Origin: Bordetella parapertussis
Lineage (GTDB): Bacteria > Pseudomonadota > Gammaproteobacteria > Burkholderiales > CAIKXV01
DNA length: 12,296 bases
Direction of reading: 5' to 3'
Assembly: GCA_945877995.1 (NCBI GenBank)
Contig: CAMDXD010000075.1
Coordinates: forward strand, 1 to 12,296
Of the stretch, positions 1-7,353 are shown piece by piece. Position numbers and translations under genes: made by a program. How positions within the stretch are numbered: the first letter of the stretch is position 1; each line of letters opens with the position of its first letter. The notes below the pieces were generated by a model. The model saw only the letters and a program-made list of their open reading frames with translations. It made no database searches and had not been told where the DNA came from.

Positions 1-187
1 GGAACTTGCGCAGTTCTTCGAGTTCCATCTCGCGCGTGATGTCGGACTTCACGTCGGCGACATAACGCTGCATGCGGCCGATCAGGTGGCCGACCGTCTT
101 CGCGACCTTGGGCAGGCGCTCCGGGCCGAGCACGACCAGCGCGACGACCGCGATCACCATCATTTCAGAGAAACCGAGGTCGAGCAT
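1..187 (-). CDS. tatB: Sec-independent translocase protein TatB, 5' part (3' end beyond window)
   Basis: TatB is the membrane-anchored partner of TatC in the twin-arginine translocase, which exports folded proteins carrying RR signal peptides across the inner membrane. The first 62 codons are visible. The protein begins MLDLGFSEMM, continues as a single hydrophobic helix (about residues 7-20) and reaches the family hinge GPERLPKVA at residues 21-29. A charged amphipathic helix with many K, R, E and D residues follows. The motif GPERLP, rather than FGTKKL, separates TatB from TatA. The ATG lies 63 bases after the tatA stop and has no strong Shine-Dalgarno sequence; translation may depend on coupling with tatA or on the GC-rich spacer. 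The gene runs off the left edge, so length and C-terminus are unknown, and tatC would be expected beyond it. Confidence 0.93.
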   Translation of the reverse strand, partial: MLDLGFSEMMVIAVVALVVLGPERLPKVAKTVGHLIGRMQRYVADVKSDITREMELEELRKF

Positions 188-250
188 GGCCGGGACGCGC
201 CTATGCCGGCGCGTCGGCGGTGCCGCGCATCGGCGCCGGGCGCGTACGGA

Positions 251-499
251 TCAAACCTTGCTTTCGGATTTGCTCTTGACCTCGCCCTCGATCGTCTGAC
301 CCGAGATCTGCTGCGAGGCCGTGCCGGGGGCGGAGGCGGCGCCGGTACCGGTCTTGTCGTCCTCGGGCTTCATGCCTTCCTTGAACCCCTTGATCGCGCT
401 GCCCATGTCCTTGCCGAGGTTGCCGAGTTTCTTGGTGCCGAACACCAGCACGACGACCAACAGGACGATCAACCAGTGCCAGATGCTGAACGAACCCAT
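251..499 (-). CDS. tatA: Sec-independent translocase protein TatA
   Basis: TatA forms the size-variable pore or membrane-thinning element of the twin-arginine translocase. The 82-residue product is normal for the family. It starts MGSFSIWHW, has one transmembrane helix at about residues 8-20, then the diagnostic hinge FGTKKL at 20-25. An amphipathic helix with GKDMGSAIKGFKEGM follows (about 29-43), then a disordered charged tail rich in K, S, T and E. The reading frame stays open further upstream, but this ATG is chosen because the TatA N-terminus begins exactly here and a strong AAGGAG sits 7 bases before it. It follows hisE after 118 bases and precedes tatB. Linkage of hisE to tatAB is common in Betaproteobacteria. 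Confidence 0.96.
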   Translation of the reverse strand: MGSFSIWHWLIVLLVVVLVFGTKKLGNLGKDMGSAIKGFKEGMKPEDDKTGTGAASAPGTASQQISGQTIEGEVKSKSESKV

Positions 500-506
500 G
501 ACGATG

Positions 507-512
507 CTCCTT
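507..512 (-). promoter_or_regulatory. Shine-Dalgarno sequence of tatA
   Basis: On the minus strand this reads AAGGAG, 7 bases before the tatA ATG. It is one of the best ribosome binding sites in the window. It decides the tatA start against the longer open frame that continues upstream into hisE. Confidence 0.8.
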
Positions 513-617
513 GTCGGTCGAGCGGCGCGCGGGCCGCCGGCGGCGTGATCCGGGATTGAAAATGAGGGACTGCACGAAACTGGCGTGATGCTGGACGCGG
601 GCGCATCCCGCCGCCGA

Positions 618-944
618 TCATCCGGCGTTCCTGGCCTGCTTCTCGTCGTGGCCCGACACACCCTCGCGTCGCGCCAGTTCGTCGAGTACATCGCCGGGAC
701 GCAGCCCATGAAAGGCAAGCAGAACCATGCCATGGAACCAGAGGTCAGCCATCTCTCTGACCAGCTGCAGTTTATCACCGTCCTTCGACGCCATTAGCGT
801 CTCGGCAGACTCCTCCGCCAGCTTCTTGAGGATGGCGTCTTCGCCCTTGTGGAACAGGCTGGCCACGTACGAGCTGCCCGGATCGGCCAGCTTGCGCGAC
901 TCCAGCGTGTCCGCCAGTCTTTCGAGGATGGGTTGGTGTTCCAT
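618..944 (-). CDS. hisE: Phosphoribosyl-ATP pyrophosphatase HisE
   Basis: HisE hydrolyses phosphoribosyl-ATP to phosphoribosyl-AMP and pyrophosphate, the second step of histidine synthesis, in the cytoplasm. The 108-residue protein is an all-alpha MazG/PRA-PH type enzyme. Metal-binding acidic residues are visible in the helix KKLAEESAE (E44, E45, E48) and in REMADLWFH (E64, D67). Y26, F31 and the KGEDAILKK segment also match the family. It is a stand-alone enzyme, unlike the HisIE fusion of enterobacteria. It starts 4 bases after the hisI stop, so the two consecutive steps are coupled in expression. It is the last gene of the his block; tatA follows after 118 bases with no convincing terminator between. 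Confidence 0.97.
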   Translation of the reverse strand: MEHQPILERLADTLESRKLADPGSSYVASLFHKGEDAILKKLAEESAETLMASKDGDKLQLVREMADLWFHGMVLLAFHGLRPGDVLDELARREGVSGHDEKQARNAG

Positions 945-948
945 GGTG

Positions 949-1347
949 TCAGTCGGTACGGCCGTAGATTTCGCCGGGCGGGCGCAGCACGGGGTCGGTG
1001 GTGACCCAGCCGCTGGCCTCTAGCCGGCGGTAGAAGCAGCTTGCCCGGCCCGTGTGGCAGGCAATGCCGCCGACCTGTTCGATCAGCAGCAGGATGACGT
1101 CTTCATCGCAATCGAGCCGGATCTCGGCCACCTTCTGCAGGTGGCCCGACTCCTCGCCCTTGCGCCACAGTTTGCCACGCGAACGCGACCAGTAATGCGC
1201 GAAACCGGTCTGACGGGTGAGCGCGAGGGCCTCCCGGTTCATCCAGGCGAACATCAGGATGCGGCCGCCGGAGGCGTCCTGCGCGATCGCCGGGATCAGC
1301 CCGGCCGCGTCGAAGGCGACCTCGTCGAGCCACGCATCGGCGCCCAT
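949..1347 (-). CDS. hisI: Phosphoribosyl-AMP cyclohydrolase HisI
   Basis: HisI opens the adenine ring of phosphoribosyl-AMP to give ProFAR, the third step of histidine synthesis. The product has 132 residues, usual for the monofunctional form. Metal sites are intact: the DCDED segment (D79, C80, D81, D83) for Mg and Zn, then CHTGRASCFYR with C97, H98 and C104 as Zn ligands. The N-terminal WLDEVAFDAAGLIPAIAQD and FAWMN segments are typical of the family. The ATG is separated from the hisF TAG stop by a single base, so ribosomes finishing hisF probably reinitiate here. No HisE domain is fused; HisE is the next gene. Confidence 0.97.
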   Translation of the reverse strand: MGADAWLDEVAFDAAGLIPAIAQDASGGRILMFAWMNREALALTRQTGFAHYWSRSRGKLWRKGEESGHLQKVAEIRLDCDEDVILLLIEQVGGIACHTGRASCFYRRLEASGWVTTDPVLRPPGEIYGRTD

Positions 1348-1348
1348 G

Positions 1349-2122
1349 CTAGAGCCTCACCTCGACGCCGGCGGCAGCCATCGCCCGCTTGACCTCGCCG
1401 ACCGTATGGTCGCCGTAGTGGAAGATGCTGGCAGCCAGCACCGCATCCGCATGGCCGAGCGTCACGCCCTCGACCATGTCGCCGATCGAGCCGACGCCAC
1501 CGCTGGCGATGATCGGGATGGACAGGGCATCCGAGAACGCGCGGGTGAGCGCGAGGTCGAAGCCGACCCGCGTGCCGTCACGATCCATGCTGGTCAGCAG
1601 GATCTCGCCCGCGCCGTTGGCCTGCATTCGCTGCCCCCACTCGAGGGCGTCGAGGCCGGTCGCGCGCCGCCCGCCGTGGGTGAAGACTTCCCAGCGCGGC
1701 GCGTCGTCCGGCGTGCCCGGGACCCGCTTCGCGTCCACGGCCACGACGATGCACTGCGAACCGTAGCGACCTGCCGCTTCGCGCACGAATTCCGGCGACT
1801 GCACGGCAGCGGTGTTGATGCTGACCTTGTCAGCGCCCGCGTTGAGCAGCGAACGCACGTCGGCGACCGTGCGCACGCCGCCGCCGACGGTGAGCGGGAT
1901 GAACACCTGCGCGGCCACGGCCTCGACCATCGACAGCAGCGTGCTGCGTTCATCGCTGCTCGCCGTGATGTCGAGGAAGGTGAGTTCGTCCGCGCCCTGC
2001 TCGTCGTAGCGGCGCGCGACCTCGACCGGATCGCCGGCATCGCGCAGGTCGACGAAATTCACGCCCTTGACCACCCGGCCGCCAGCAACGTCGAGGCAAG
2101 GGATGATGCGCTTGGCCAGCAT
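1349..2122 (-). CDS. hisF: Imidazole glycerol phosphate synthase cyclase subunit HisF
   Basis: HisF is the (beta/alpha)8-barrel cyclase half of imidazole glycerol phosphate synthase. It joins PRFAR with ammonia delivered by HisH to form IGP and AICAR. The 257-residue length is canonical. The two catalytic aspartates sit at their standard positions: D11 in IIPCLDV and D130 in VVAVDAKR. Phosphate-binding loops are visible as TVGGGVR (about 78-84) and IIASGGVGS (about 204-212). DITASSDER at 51-59 is also characteristic. The ATG lies 3 bases after the hisA stop, and the stop is one base before the hisI ATG. The product should pair with HisH from the same block. Confidence 0.98.
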   Translation of the reverse strand: MLAKRIIPCLDVAGGRVVKGVNFVDLRDAGDPVEVARRYDEQGADELTFLDITASSDERSTLLSMVEAVAAQVFIPLTVGGGVRTVADVRSLLNAGADKVSINTAAVQSPEFVREAAGRYGSQCIVVAVDAKRVPGTPDDAPRWEVFTHGGRRATGLDALEWGQRMQANGAGEILLTSMDRDGTRVGFDLALTRAFSDALSIPIIASGGVGSIGDMVEGVTLGHADAVLAASIFHYGDHTVGEVKRAMAAAGVEVRL

Positions 2123-2125
2123 CGC

Positions 2126-2899
2126 TCAGGCGCCCGGTGCGGGCACGGGCACGGGCACGGGCGGCGACAGCGTGTCGGCCAGCCGCTGGGCCTCGCCGAA
2201 ATCGATCGTGCCTTCATAGATCGCACGGCCGGTGATCGCGCCCGGGATACCCTCGCCCTCGACCTCGCACAGCCTACGCACGTCGTCGAGGTTGGTCAGG
2301 CCGCCGCTGGCGATCACCGGGATGGTCAGTTGCCGGGCCAGCCGGACCGTCGCCTCGATGTTGATGCCGCTGAGCATGCCGTCGCGGCCGATGTCGGTGT
2401 AGATCACCGCCTCCACGCCGTAATCCTGGAACTTCTTCGCCAGGTCTCCGACCTCGTGCCCGGTCATCTTGGACCAGCCATCGACGGCCACCTTGCCGTC
2501 TCTGGCATCGAGCCCGACGATGATGTGACCGGGGAACGCGCCGCAGGCGTCGTGCAGGAAGCCAGGGGTCTTTACCGCGGCGGTGCCGACGATCACGTAC
2601 GAGACGCCGTCATCGAGGTAGCGTTCGATCGTGTCGAGGTCGCGGATGCCGCCGCCGAGCTGGATCGGGATACGGTCGCCGATCGCCTTGACGATATCCC
2701 TGATCGCCGATTCGTTCTTCGGCTTGCCGGCCACCGCGCCGTTCAGGTCGACGATGTGCAGGCGACGCGCGCCCTGGTCGAGCCACTGCTTCGCCATCTG
2801 GCCCGGCTGGTCGGAATAGACGGTCGCGCCGTTCATGTCGCCCTGGCGCAGCCGCACGCAGCCGCCGTCTTTCAGGTCGATCGCGGGAATCAGGAGCAT
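2126..2899 (-). CDS. hisA: ProFAR isomerase HisA
   Basis: HisA (phosphoribosylformimino-5-aminoimidazole carboxamide ribotide isomerase) converts ProFAR to PRFAR by an Amadori rearrangement, the fourth step of the pathway. The 257-residue (beta/alpha)8 barrel begins MLLIPAIDLKDG with catalytic base D8. The second catalytic acid is D169 in YTDIGRDGM. Phosphate-binding loops are LGGGIRD (81-87) and IASGGL (196-201). The frame stays open upstream, but this ATG is fixed by the family N-terminus. It overlaps the hisH end by 10 bases. The last about 12 residues are an unusual P/V/A-rich tail (PPVPVPVPAPGA) coded by a GGGCAC-type tandem repeat. The tail lies past the barrel and is not needed for the active site. 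Confidence 0.97.
   Translation of the reverse strand: MLLIPAIDLKDGGCVRLRQGDMNGATVYSDQPGQMAKQWLDQGARRLHIVDLNGAVAGKPKNESAIRDIVKAIGDRIPIQLGGGIRDLDTIERYLDDGVSYVIVGTAAVKTPGFLHDACGAFPGHIIVGLDARDGKVAVDGWSKMTGHEVGDLAKKFQDYGVEAVIYTDIGRDGMLSGINIEATVRLARQLTIPVIASGGLTNLDDVRRLCEVEGEGIPGAITGRAIYEGTIDFGEAQRLADTLSPPVPVPVPAPGA
2141..2161 (+). repeat. GGGCAC hexanucleotide tandem repeat in the 3' end of hisA
   Basis: Three perfect head-to-tail copies of GGGCAC are followed by a partial copy (GGG). On the coding strand they give alternating Pro and Val codons (VPVPVP) in the extreme C-terminus of HisA, only about 13 bases before its stop. Six-base units keep frame, so slippage would lengthen or shorten the tail by two residues without disrupting the gene. 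Confidence 0.85.
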
Positions 2900-3561
2900 G
2901 TCGCACCCTCGGTGATCGTTCCCGACTGGACATTCCAGCGGGCGAAATTCGCCAGCAGTTGCAGGCCCGCCCGATGGCTCTTTTCGGGATGGAACTGCAC
3001 GGCGAACAGGTTGCCGCGGGCAACCGCGCAGCAGAACGGGAACGGATAGTGGCTGTAGCCGGCGACCAGATCGGGGCGTGCCGGCTGGGGGAAGTAGCTG
3101 TGCACGAAATAGAAGCGGGTCGCGTCGGGGATGCCGGCCCACATGGGATGCGCTTCGGACTGGTGCACTTCGTTCCACCCCATGTGTGGCACCTTCAGGC
3201 GATTGCCGGCTGCATCGAACATCGCCTCTGCCGGGAAGCGGATCACCTCGCCCGGAAGCACCGACAGTCCGGGCGTATCCGCCTCTTCGGAGCGGTCGAA
3301 CAGCATCTGCAGGCCGATGCAGATTCCGAGGAACGGACGGCTGGCTGCGGCTTCAAGCACGGCCGTACGAAGATTGCGTGCCTGCAGTTCGCGCATGCAG
3401 TCGCGCATCGCCCCCTGGCCCGGGAACACCACCCGGTCGGCTGCGGAGATCACGGCAGGGTCGCCGGTGACGACCACCGGCACCCCGTCGGAGACATGTT
3501 CGAGGGCCTTCGCCACCGAACGCAGGTTGCCCATGCCGTAGTCGACTACAGCGATCGTCAT
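2890..3561 (-). CDS. hisH: Imidazole glycerol phosphate synthase glutaminase subunit HisH
   Basis: HisH is a class I glutamine amidotransferase that releases ammonia from glutamine and feeds it to HisF. The catalytic triad is complete: nucleophile C81 in LGICIGLQ, H191 in VQFHPEKS, and E193. The N-terminal VVDYGMGNLRS, the PGQGAMRDCM loop (47-56) and PHMGWN (125-130) are all family hallmarks. It has 223 residues, slightly longer than usual because about ten residues (GTITEGATCS) follow the normal end near NFARWN. This extension reaches into the hisA start, with the two genes overlapping by 10 bases in different frames. It starts 57 bases after hisB. No strong Shine-Dalgarno is seen. Confidence 0.97.
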   Translation of the reverse strand: MTIAVVDYGMGNLRSVAKALEHVSDGVPVVVTGDPAVISAADRVVFPGQGAMRDCMRELQARNLRTAVLEAAASRPFLGICIGLQMLFDRSEEADTPGLSVLPGEVIRFPAEAMFDAAGNRLKVPHMGWNEVHQSEAHPMWAGIPDATRFYFVHSYFPQPARPDLVAGYSHYPFPFCCAVARGNLFAVQFHPEKSHRAGLQLLANFARWNVQSGTITEGATCS

Positions 3562-3595
3562 CGCGGGCTCATGTTTAAGGGAAAAGACGCAAGGA

Positions 3596-3617
3596 CCGGG
3601 CCGGCGCTCGTGCCCGG
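3596..3617 (-). other. Stem-loop in the hisB-hisH spacer
   Basis: CCGGGC (3596-3601) and GCCCGG (3612-3617) can pair with a 10-base loop just after the hisB stop. On the transcribed strand a pyrimidine-rich stretch with TCTTTT begins about 8 bases later. The tail is too far away and too mixed for a standard intrinsic terminator, and hisH-hisA-hisF must be expressed. It could slow transcription or stabilise mRNA ends; function is unproven. Confidence 0.35.
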
Positions 3618-3618
3618 C

Positions 3619-4206
3619 TCAGAGCGTACCCTTGGTGGAAGGCACTGCGTCGACCGCACGCGGGTCGAGTTCCACCGCCATCCGCAGCGCGCGGCCGAAC
3701 GCCTTGAAGATCGTCTCGGCCTGGTGGTGCGCGTTGCGGCCCTTCAGGTTGTCGATATGCAGCGTGGCCTGGGCGTGGTTGACGAAGCCCTGGAAGAACT
3801 CGTACACGAGGTCGGCATCGAACTCGCCGATGCGCGCACGCGTGAATTCGACCTGCATGTCGAGGCCGGGACGCCCTGACAGGTCGACCACCACCCGCGA
3901 CAGCGCCTCGTCGAGCGGCACATAGGCATGGCCGTAACGGCGCACGCCGCGCTTGTCGCCGACCGCCTTCGCCAGCGCCTGGCCAAGCGTGATGCCGACA
4001 TCCTCGACCGTGTGGTGGGCATCGATGTGCAGATCACCGGCCGCGCGGATCTCGAGGTCGAACAGACCGTGGCGCGCGATCTGCTCGACCATGTGATCGA
4101 GGAAGGGCACGCCGGTCGCGATCGAATAGACCCCGGTACCGTCGACGTTCAGCACGACGTCGATCGAGGTCTCCTGGGTCTTGCGATGTACGGTGGCCTG
4201 GCGCAT
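3619..4206 (-). CDS. hisB: Imidazoleglycerol-phosphate dehydratase HisB (monofunctional)
   Basis: HisB dehydrates imidazole glycerol phosphate to imidazole acetol phosphate, a Mn-dependent step. The 195-residue protein carries both metal-binding motifs: DAHHTVEDVG with H64, H65 and E68, and GRNAHHQAE with H160, H161 and E164. FLDHM (35-39) and the C-terminal STKGTL are also typical. There is no HAD-type histidinol-phosphate phosphatase domain as in the E. coli fusion, so that activity must be encoded elsewhere. It begins 9 bases after the hisC stop. The next gene, hisH, is 57 bases on with a stem-loop between. Confidence 0.97.
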   Translation of the reverse strand: MRQATVHRKTQETSIDVVLNVDGTGVYSIATGVPFLDHMVEQIARHGLFDLEIRAAGDLHIDAHHTVEDVGITLGQALAKAVGDKRGVRRYGHAYVPLDEALSRVVVDLSGRPGLDMQVEFTRARIGEFDADLVYEFFQGFVNHAQATLHIDNLKGRNAHHQAETIFKAFGRALRMAVELDPRAVDAVPSTKGTL

Positions 4207-4215
4207 GGACGAAGG

Positions 4216-5310
4216 TTAACCCAAAACCGCCAGGGCATCGTGCAGCGCCGCAATGAAGCGCTGGTTCTCCGCCGGCGTGCCGACGGTCACCCTCAGGCAA
4301 TCGGCCAGCAGCGGGTGCGCACGCGTCACGTTCTTGATCAGCACGCCGCGCGCGACCAGCGCATCGAACAGCGCCGCGGCCTTCGGGATCCGGAACAGCA
4401 CGAAGTTCGCATCGGACGCAAACACCTCGGCCCCTGGCGTCGCGCGCAGGGCGTCGGCGAGCGTCGAACGGTCGGCGCGGATCGTCGCCGCCTGCGCGGC
4501 CAGCGCCGGGTAGCTGTCGAGCAGGTGAGTGGCCGTGAGCTGCGTCAGCACGTTCACGTTGTAAGGCAGCCGCAGCTTGTCGAGCTGCTCGAGCCACGCT
4601 GGCGCGCCGACCAGGAAGCCCAGGCGCAGGCCGGCCATGCCCAGCTTCGAGAAGGTACGCATCACCAGCACGTTTGGCAGCCGGGCCGCGAGTTCGAGGT
4701 GGCTGCTGTCGCCGAACGCATAGTAGGCCTCGTCCACTACCAGCAATCCGGGCGTGGCCGCCGCGATGCGCTCGATGTCGGCGCGCGCGAACGTGTTGCC
4801 GGTCGGGTTGTTCGGCGTCGCGAGGAACATCACCGCCGGGCGCTCGGCCTCGAGCATGCGCAGCACCGCGTCCATGTCGAGCGAGAAATCCGCGCGCAGC
4901 GGGCATGATGCGTAGCGCAACCCGGTGAAGGTCGCGATCATCCGGAACATCACGAACGTCGGCTCGACCGAGGCCAGCACCGCGCCGGGCTTCGCCACCG
5001 CCATCGCCAGCAACTGGATGATCTCGTCGGAACCGTTGCCGAGCAGGATGTCGCAACCGGCCGGCACGTCGAGTGCGCGGCGGATGGACGCCTTCAGCGC
5101 GCGCGCATCGGCCTCGGGGTAGCGGTTCACCGGCGCCGCGCCGAGCAGCGCGCCCAGGCCTGCCGCGAGGTCCTCCGGCAACGGGTACGGGTTCTCCATC
5201 GCATCGAGCTTCACCATGCCGGCCGAAGCTGGCACGTGATAGGCCGACAACGCGAGCAGTTCCTCGCGGATCAGCGACTGAGGCGTCGCCGCGCCGTTGG
5301 CCTCGCTCAT
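4216..5310 (-). CDS. hisC: Histidinol-phosphate aminotransferase HisC
   Basis: HisC is a PLP-dependent fold-type I aminotransferase that moves an amino group from glutamate to imidazole acetol phosphate, forming histidinol phosphate. The protein has 364 residues, a usual length. Visible landmarks are the substrate loop DAMENPYPLP (36-45), GNGSDE (91-96), ATPNNPTG (164-171), VVDEAYYAF (191-199) and the Schiff-base lysine K222 in TFSKLGMAGLRLG. R229 of this last motif contacts PLP phosphate or substrate in the family. The ATG overlaps the hisD stop (ATGA), indicating coupling. Substrate specificity for histidinol phosphate is supported by its place in the his block. Confidence 0.97.
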   Translation of the reverse strand: MSEANGAATPQSLIREELLALSAYHVPASAGMVKLDAMENPYPLPEDLAAGLGALLGAAPVNRYPEADARALKASIRRALDVPAGCDILLGNGSDEIIQLLAMAVAKPGAVLASVEPTFVMFRMIATFTGLRYASCPLRADFSLDMDAVLRMLEAERPAVMFLATPNNPTGNTFARADIERIAAATPGLLVVDEAYYAFGDSSHLELAARLPNVLVMRTFSKLGMAGLRLGFLVGAPAWLEQLDKLRLPYNVNVLTQLTATHLLDSYPALAAQAATIRADRSTLADALRATPGAEVFASDANFVLFRIPKAAALFDALVARGVLIKNVTRAHPLLADCLRVTVGTPAENQRFIAALHDALAVLG

Positions 5311-6674
5311 GCCGCCCCCCGACGCTTCGGCTTCAACCGGAACTCGGCCGCGCGCGCATGTGCTTCAAGCCCTTCGGCGCGCGCGAGCACGCTCGCGATG
5401 CCGCCCAGCGCATCGGCGCCGCGCGGCGTGACCTCGATCACGCTGGTGCGCTTCTGGAAGTCGTACACGCCCAGCGGCGAGGAGAAGCGCGCAGTGCGCG
5501 CCGTCGGCAGCACATGGTTGGAGCCTGCGCAGTAGTCGCCGAGCGTCTCGGACGTGTAGTGGCCGACGAAGATCGCGCCCGCATGGCGGATGCGCTCGAC
5601 CAGCGAACGCGGATCGCGCACCGACAGCTCGAGGTGCTCGGGCGCGATCCGGTCGGCGATCGCGCACGCTTCGGCCAGGCTCTTCACGCGCACCAGCGCG
5701 CCGCGCGAGGCGAGTGACTTCGCGATCACCTCGCGCCGGACCATGCCGGGCAGCAGCCGGGCAATCGCCGACTGCACCGCGGTCAGCAGGCGCAGGCTCG
5801 GCGTGAGCAGGATCGACTGCGCCATCTCGTCGTGTTCGGCCTGCGAGAACAGGTCCATCGCGATCCAGTCGGGATTGGCCGAGTCGTCGGCGATGACCAG
5901 GATCTCGGACGGACCGGCGATCATGTCGATGCCGACGGTACCGAACACGCGGCGCTTCGCCGCCGCGACATAGGCGTTGCCCGGGCCGGTGATCTTGTCG
6001 ACCGCAGGCACCGTCGCGGTGCCGTAGGCCAGTGCCGCCACCGCCTGCGCGCCGCCGATCGTGAACGCGCGGTCGACGCCGGCGAGCTTCGCCGCGGCGA
6101 GCACCAGGGTGTTGCGTTCGCCCCCGGGTGTCGGCACGACCATCACCACGTCACGCACCCCGGCCACCTTCGCCGGCACCGCGTTCATCAGCAGCGACGA
6201 CGGGTACGCCGCCTTGCCGCCGGGCACGTACAGGCCGGCGCGATCGAGCGGTCGTACGAGTTGCCCGAGCTTCGATCCGTGCTCGTCGGTGAACTGCCAC
6301 GACTTAGACACCTGCCGCTCGTGGTAGTCGCGGATGCGCGTATGCGCGGCCTGCAGAGCGCGTCGCTCGATGGCACCCAGCGCCTTCCAGGCAGCCGCCA
6401 GTTCGGCACGGGTGATCTCGAGCGCACTTGCGTTGCGCACCGTCATGCGGTCGAGGCGTCGGGTGTACCCGACGAGCGCGCGGTCGCCGTCGCGCCGCAC
6501 GTCGTCGATGATCGTCGCGACCGCCGACTCGATCACGGGATCGGACGACGCATCGAAGGCGGTCAGCGCGCCCAGCGCGGCATCGAAGCCGCGGGCACTG
6601 CTGTCGAGGGTGCGCACCAGCGACGCCCCGGCGGCGCTGCGCGACCCGGCAGCGGCGGTCTTGCGCTCAGTCAT
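5307..6674 (-). CDS. hisD: Histidinol dehydrogenase HisD
   Basis: HisD is a Zn- and NAD-dependent enzyme that oxidises L-histidinol to L-histidine in two steps, ending the pathway. The zinc ligands are visible as Q278 and H281 (SQAEHDE), D380 (LGDYCAGSNHVLPT) and H439. The catalytic pair is E346-H347 in APEHLEL. GLYVPGG (147-153) and KITGPGNAYV (227-236) belong to the NAD and substrate region. At 455 residues it is about 20 longer than E. coli HisD, due to an A/S/R-rich N-terminus. A GTG at codon 20 (6617-6615) is an alternative start. The ATG at 6674 is preferred because it overlaps the hisG end by 8 bases. The stop overlaps hisC. Confidence 0.97.
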   Translation of the reverse strand: MTERKTAAAGSRSAAGASLVRTLDSSARGFDAALGALTAFDASSDPVIESAVATIIDDVRRDGDRALVGYTRRLDRMTVRNASALEITRAELAAAWKALGAIERRALQAAHTRIRDYHERQVSKSWQFTDEHGSKLGQLVRPLDRAGLYVPGGKAAYPSSLLMNAVPAKVAGVRDVVMVVPTPGGERNTLVLAAAKLAGVDRAFTIGGAQAVAALAYGTATVPAVDKITGPGNAYVAAAKRRVFGTVGIDMIAGPSEILVIADDSANPDWIAMDLFSQAEHDEMAQSILLTPSLRLLTAVQSAIARLLPGMVRREVIAKSLASRGALVRVKSLAEACAIADRIAPEHLELSVRDPRSLVERIRHAGAIFVGHYTSETLGDYCAGSNHVLPTARTARFSSPLGVYDFQKRTSVIEVTPRGADALGGIASVLARAEGLEAHARAAEFRLKPKRRGAA

Positions 6675-7353
6675 GGGCGGCCTCCAGCCGGCGCGCGCGC
6701 GACGCGGCGGCAGCCAGAGACACGGTGTCGATCAGCGGCCGCAGCGCCTCGCGCTTGAGCCGCAGCGCAGCCGGATTGACGATCAGCCTCGCGCTCACCA
6801 GGGAAATCTCCTCGACTGCGACCAGGTTGTTCGCCTTCAGCGTATTGCCGGTATCGACCAGGTCGACGATCACGTCGGCGAGGCCGGTCAGCGGCGCGAG
6901 CTCCATCGAACCGTACAGCTTGATCAGGTCGACATGCAGGCCCTTGGCCGCGAAATGCTCGCGCGCGGTGCGTTCGAACTTGGTCGCCACGCGCAGGCGG
7001 CGACGCTGCGCGACCGCCGCGGCGTAGTCGAAATCGGAGCGCGCGGCGACCACCATCCGGCAGCGGGCGATGTCGAGGTCGACCGGCTGGTACAGGCCGC
7101 TGCCGCCGTGTTCGTCGAGCACGTCCTTGCCTGCGACGCCGACGTCCGCGCCGCCGAACTGCACGTAGGTCGGCACGTCTGTCGCGCGCACGATCACCAA
7201 CCTGACGTCGGGACGGTTGGTCGGGATGATCAGCTTGCGCGAGCGTTCGGGGTCGATCGCCGGCACCAGCCCGGCCTGCGCGAGCAGCGGCAGCGTGTCG
7301 TCGTAGATGCGGCCCTTGGACAGCGCGATGGTGATGATCGGTGCAGAGCTCAA
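6667..7353 (-). CDS. hisG: ATP phosphoribosyltransferase catalytic subunit HisG (short form), TTG start
   Basis: HisG condenses ATP and PRPP to phosphoribosyl-ATP, the first and controlling step of histidine synthesis. The 228-residue product is the short form without the C-terminal regulatory domain. The family therefore predicts a hetero-octamer with HisZ, which is not in this window. Key segments are ITIALSKGRIYDDTLPLL (7-24), GGADVGVAGKDVL (67-79) and the PRPP loop DLVDTGNTLKANNL (164-177). The start codon is TTG (7353-7351). No ATG or GTG occurs in frame between the murA stop, 14 codons upstream, and the conserved core. No clear Shine-Dalgarno precedes it, so initiation may be weak or coupled to murA. 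It overlaps hisD by 8 bases. Confidence 0.95.
   Translation of the reverse strand: MSSAPIITIALSKGRIYDDTLPLLAQAGLVPAIDPERSRKLIIPTNRPDVRLVIVRATDVPTYVQFGGADVGVAGKDVLDEHGGSGLYQPVDLDIARCRMVVAARSDFDYAAAVAQRRRLRVATKFERTAREHFAAKGLHVDLIKLYGSMELAPLTGLADVIVDLVDTGNTLKANNLVAVEEISLVSARLIVNPAALRLKREALRPLIDTVSLAAAASRARRLEAAHD

Noticed and set aside
597..611. GCGGG-N5-CCCGC hairpin after hisE as a terminator
   Set aside because: The stem is only five pairs with no U run, so it cannot be called a terminator. The 118-base hisE-tatA spacer otherwise shows only the tatA ribosome binding site.
251..778. Longer version of tatA starting inside hisE (175 residues)
   Set aside because: TatA homology begins exactly at the ATG at 499, which has a strong AAGGAG. 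The upstream part overlaps hisE and resembles nothing.
957..966. TACGGCCGTA palindrome in hisI as a regulatory site
   Set aside because: It falls in the coding end of hisI and is explained by the codons for Tyr-Gly-Arg. Only the copy in the mlaD-mlaC spacer is of interest.
1217..3049. 610-codon open frame on the plus strand, opposite hisF and hisA
   Set aside because: It lies antisense to complete, clearly recognisable his genes. Its composition (very rich in R, H, D, A, V, Q) is what reversed GC-rich codons produce, and it has no recognisable domain.
5315..5320. Run of six C near the hisD stop as a phase-variable tract
   Set aside because: Six bases is short for slippage in GC-rich DNA, and it lies in the last few codons of hisD, where a shift would have little effect.
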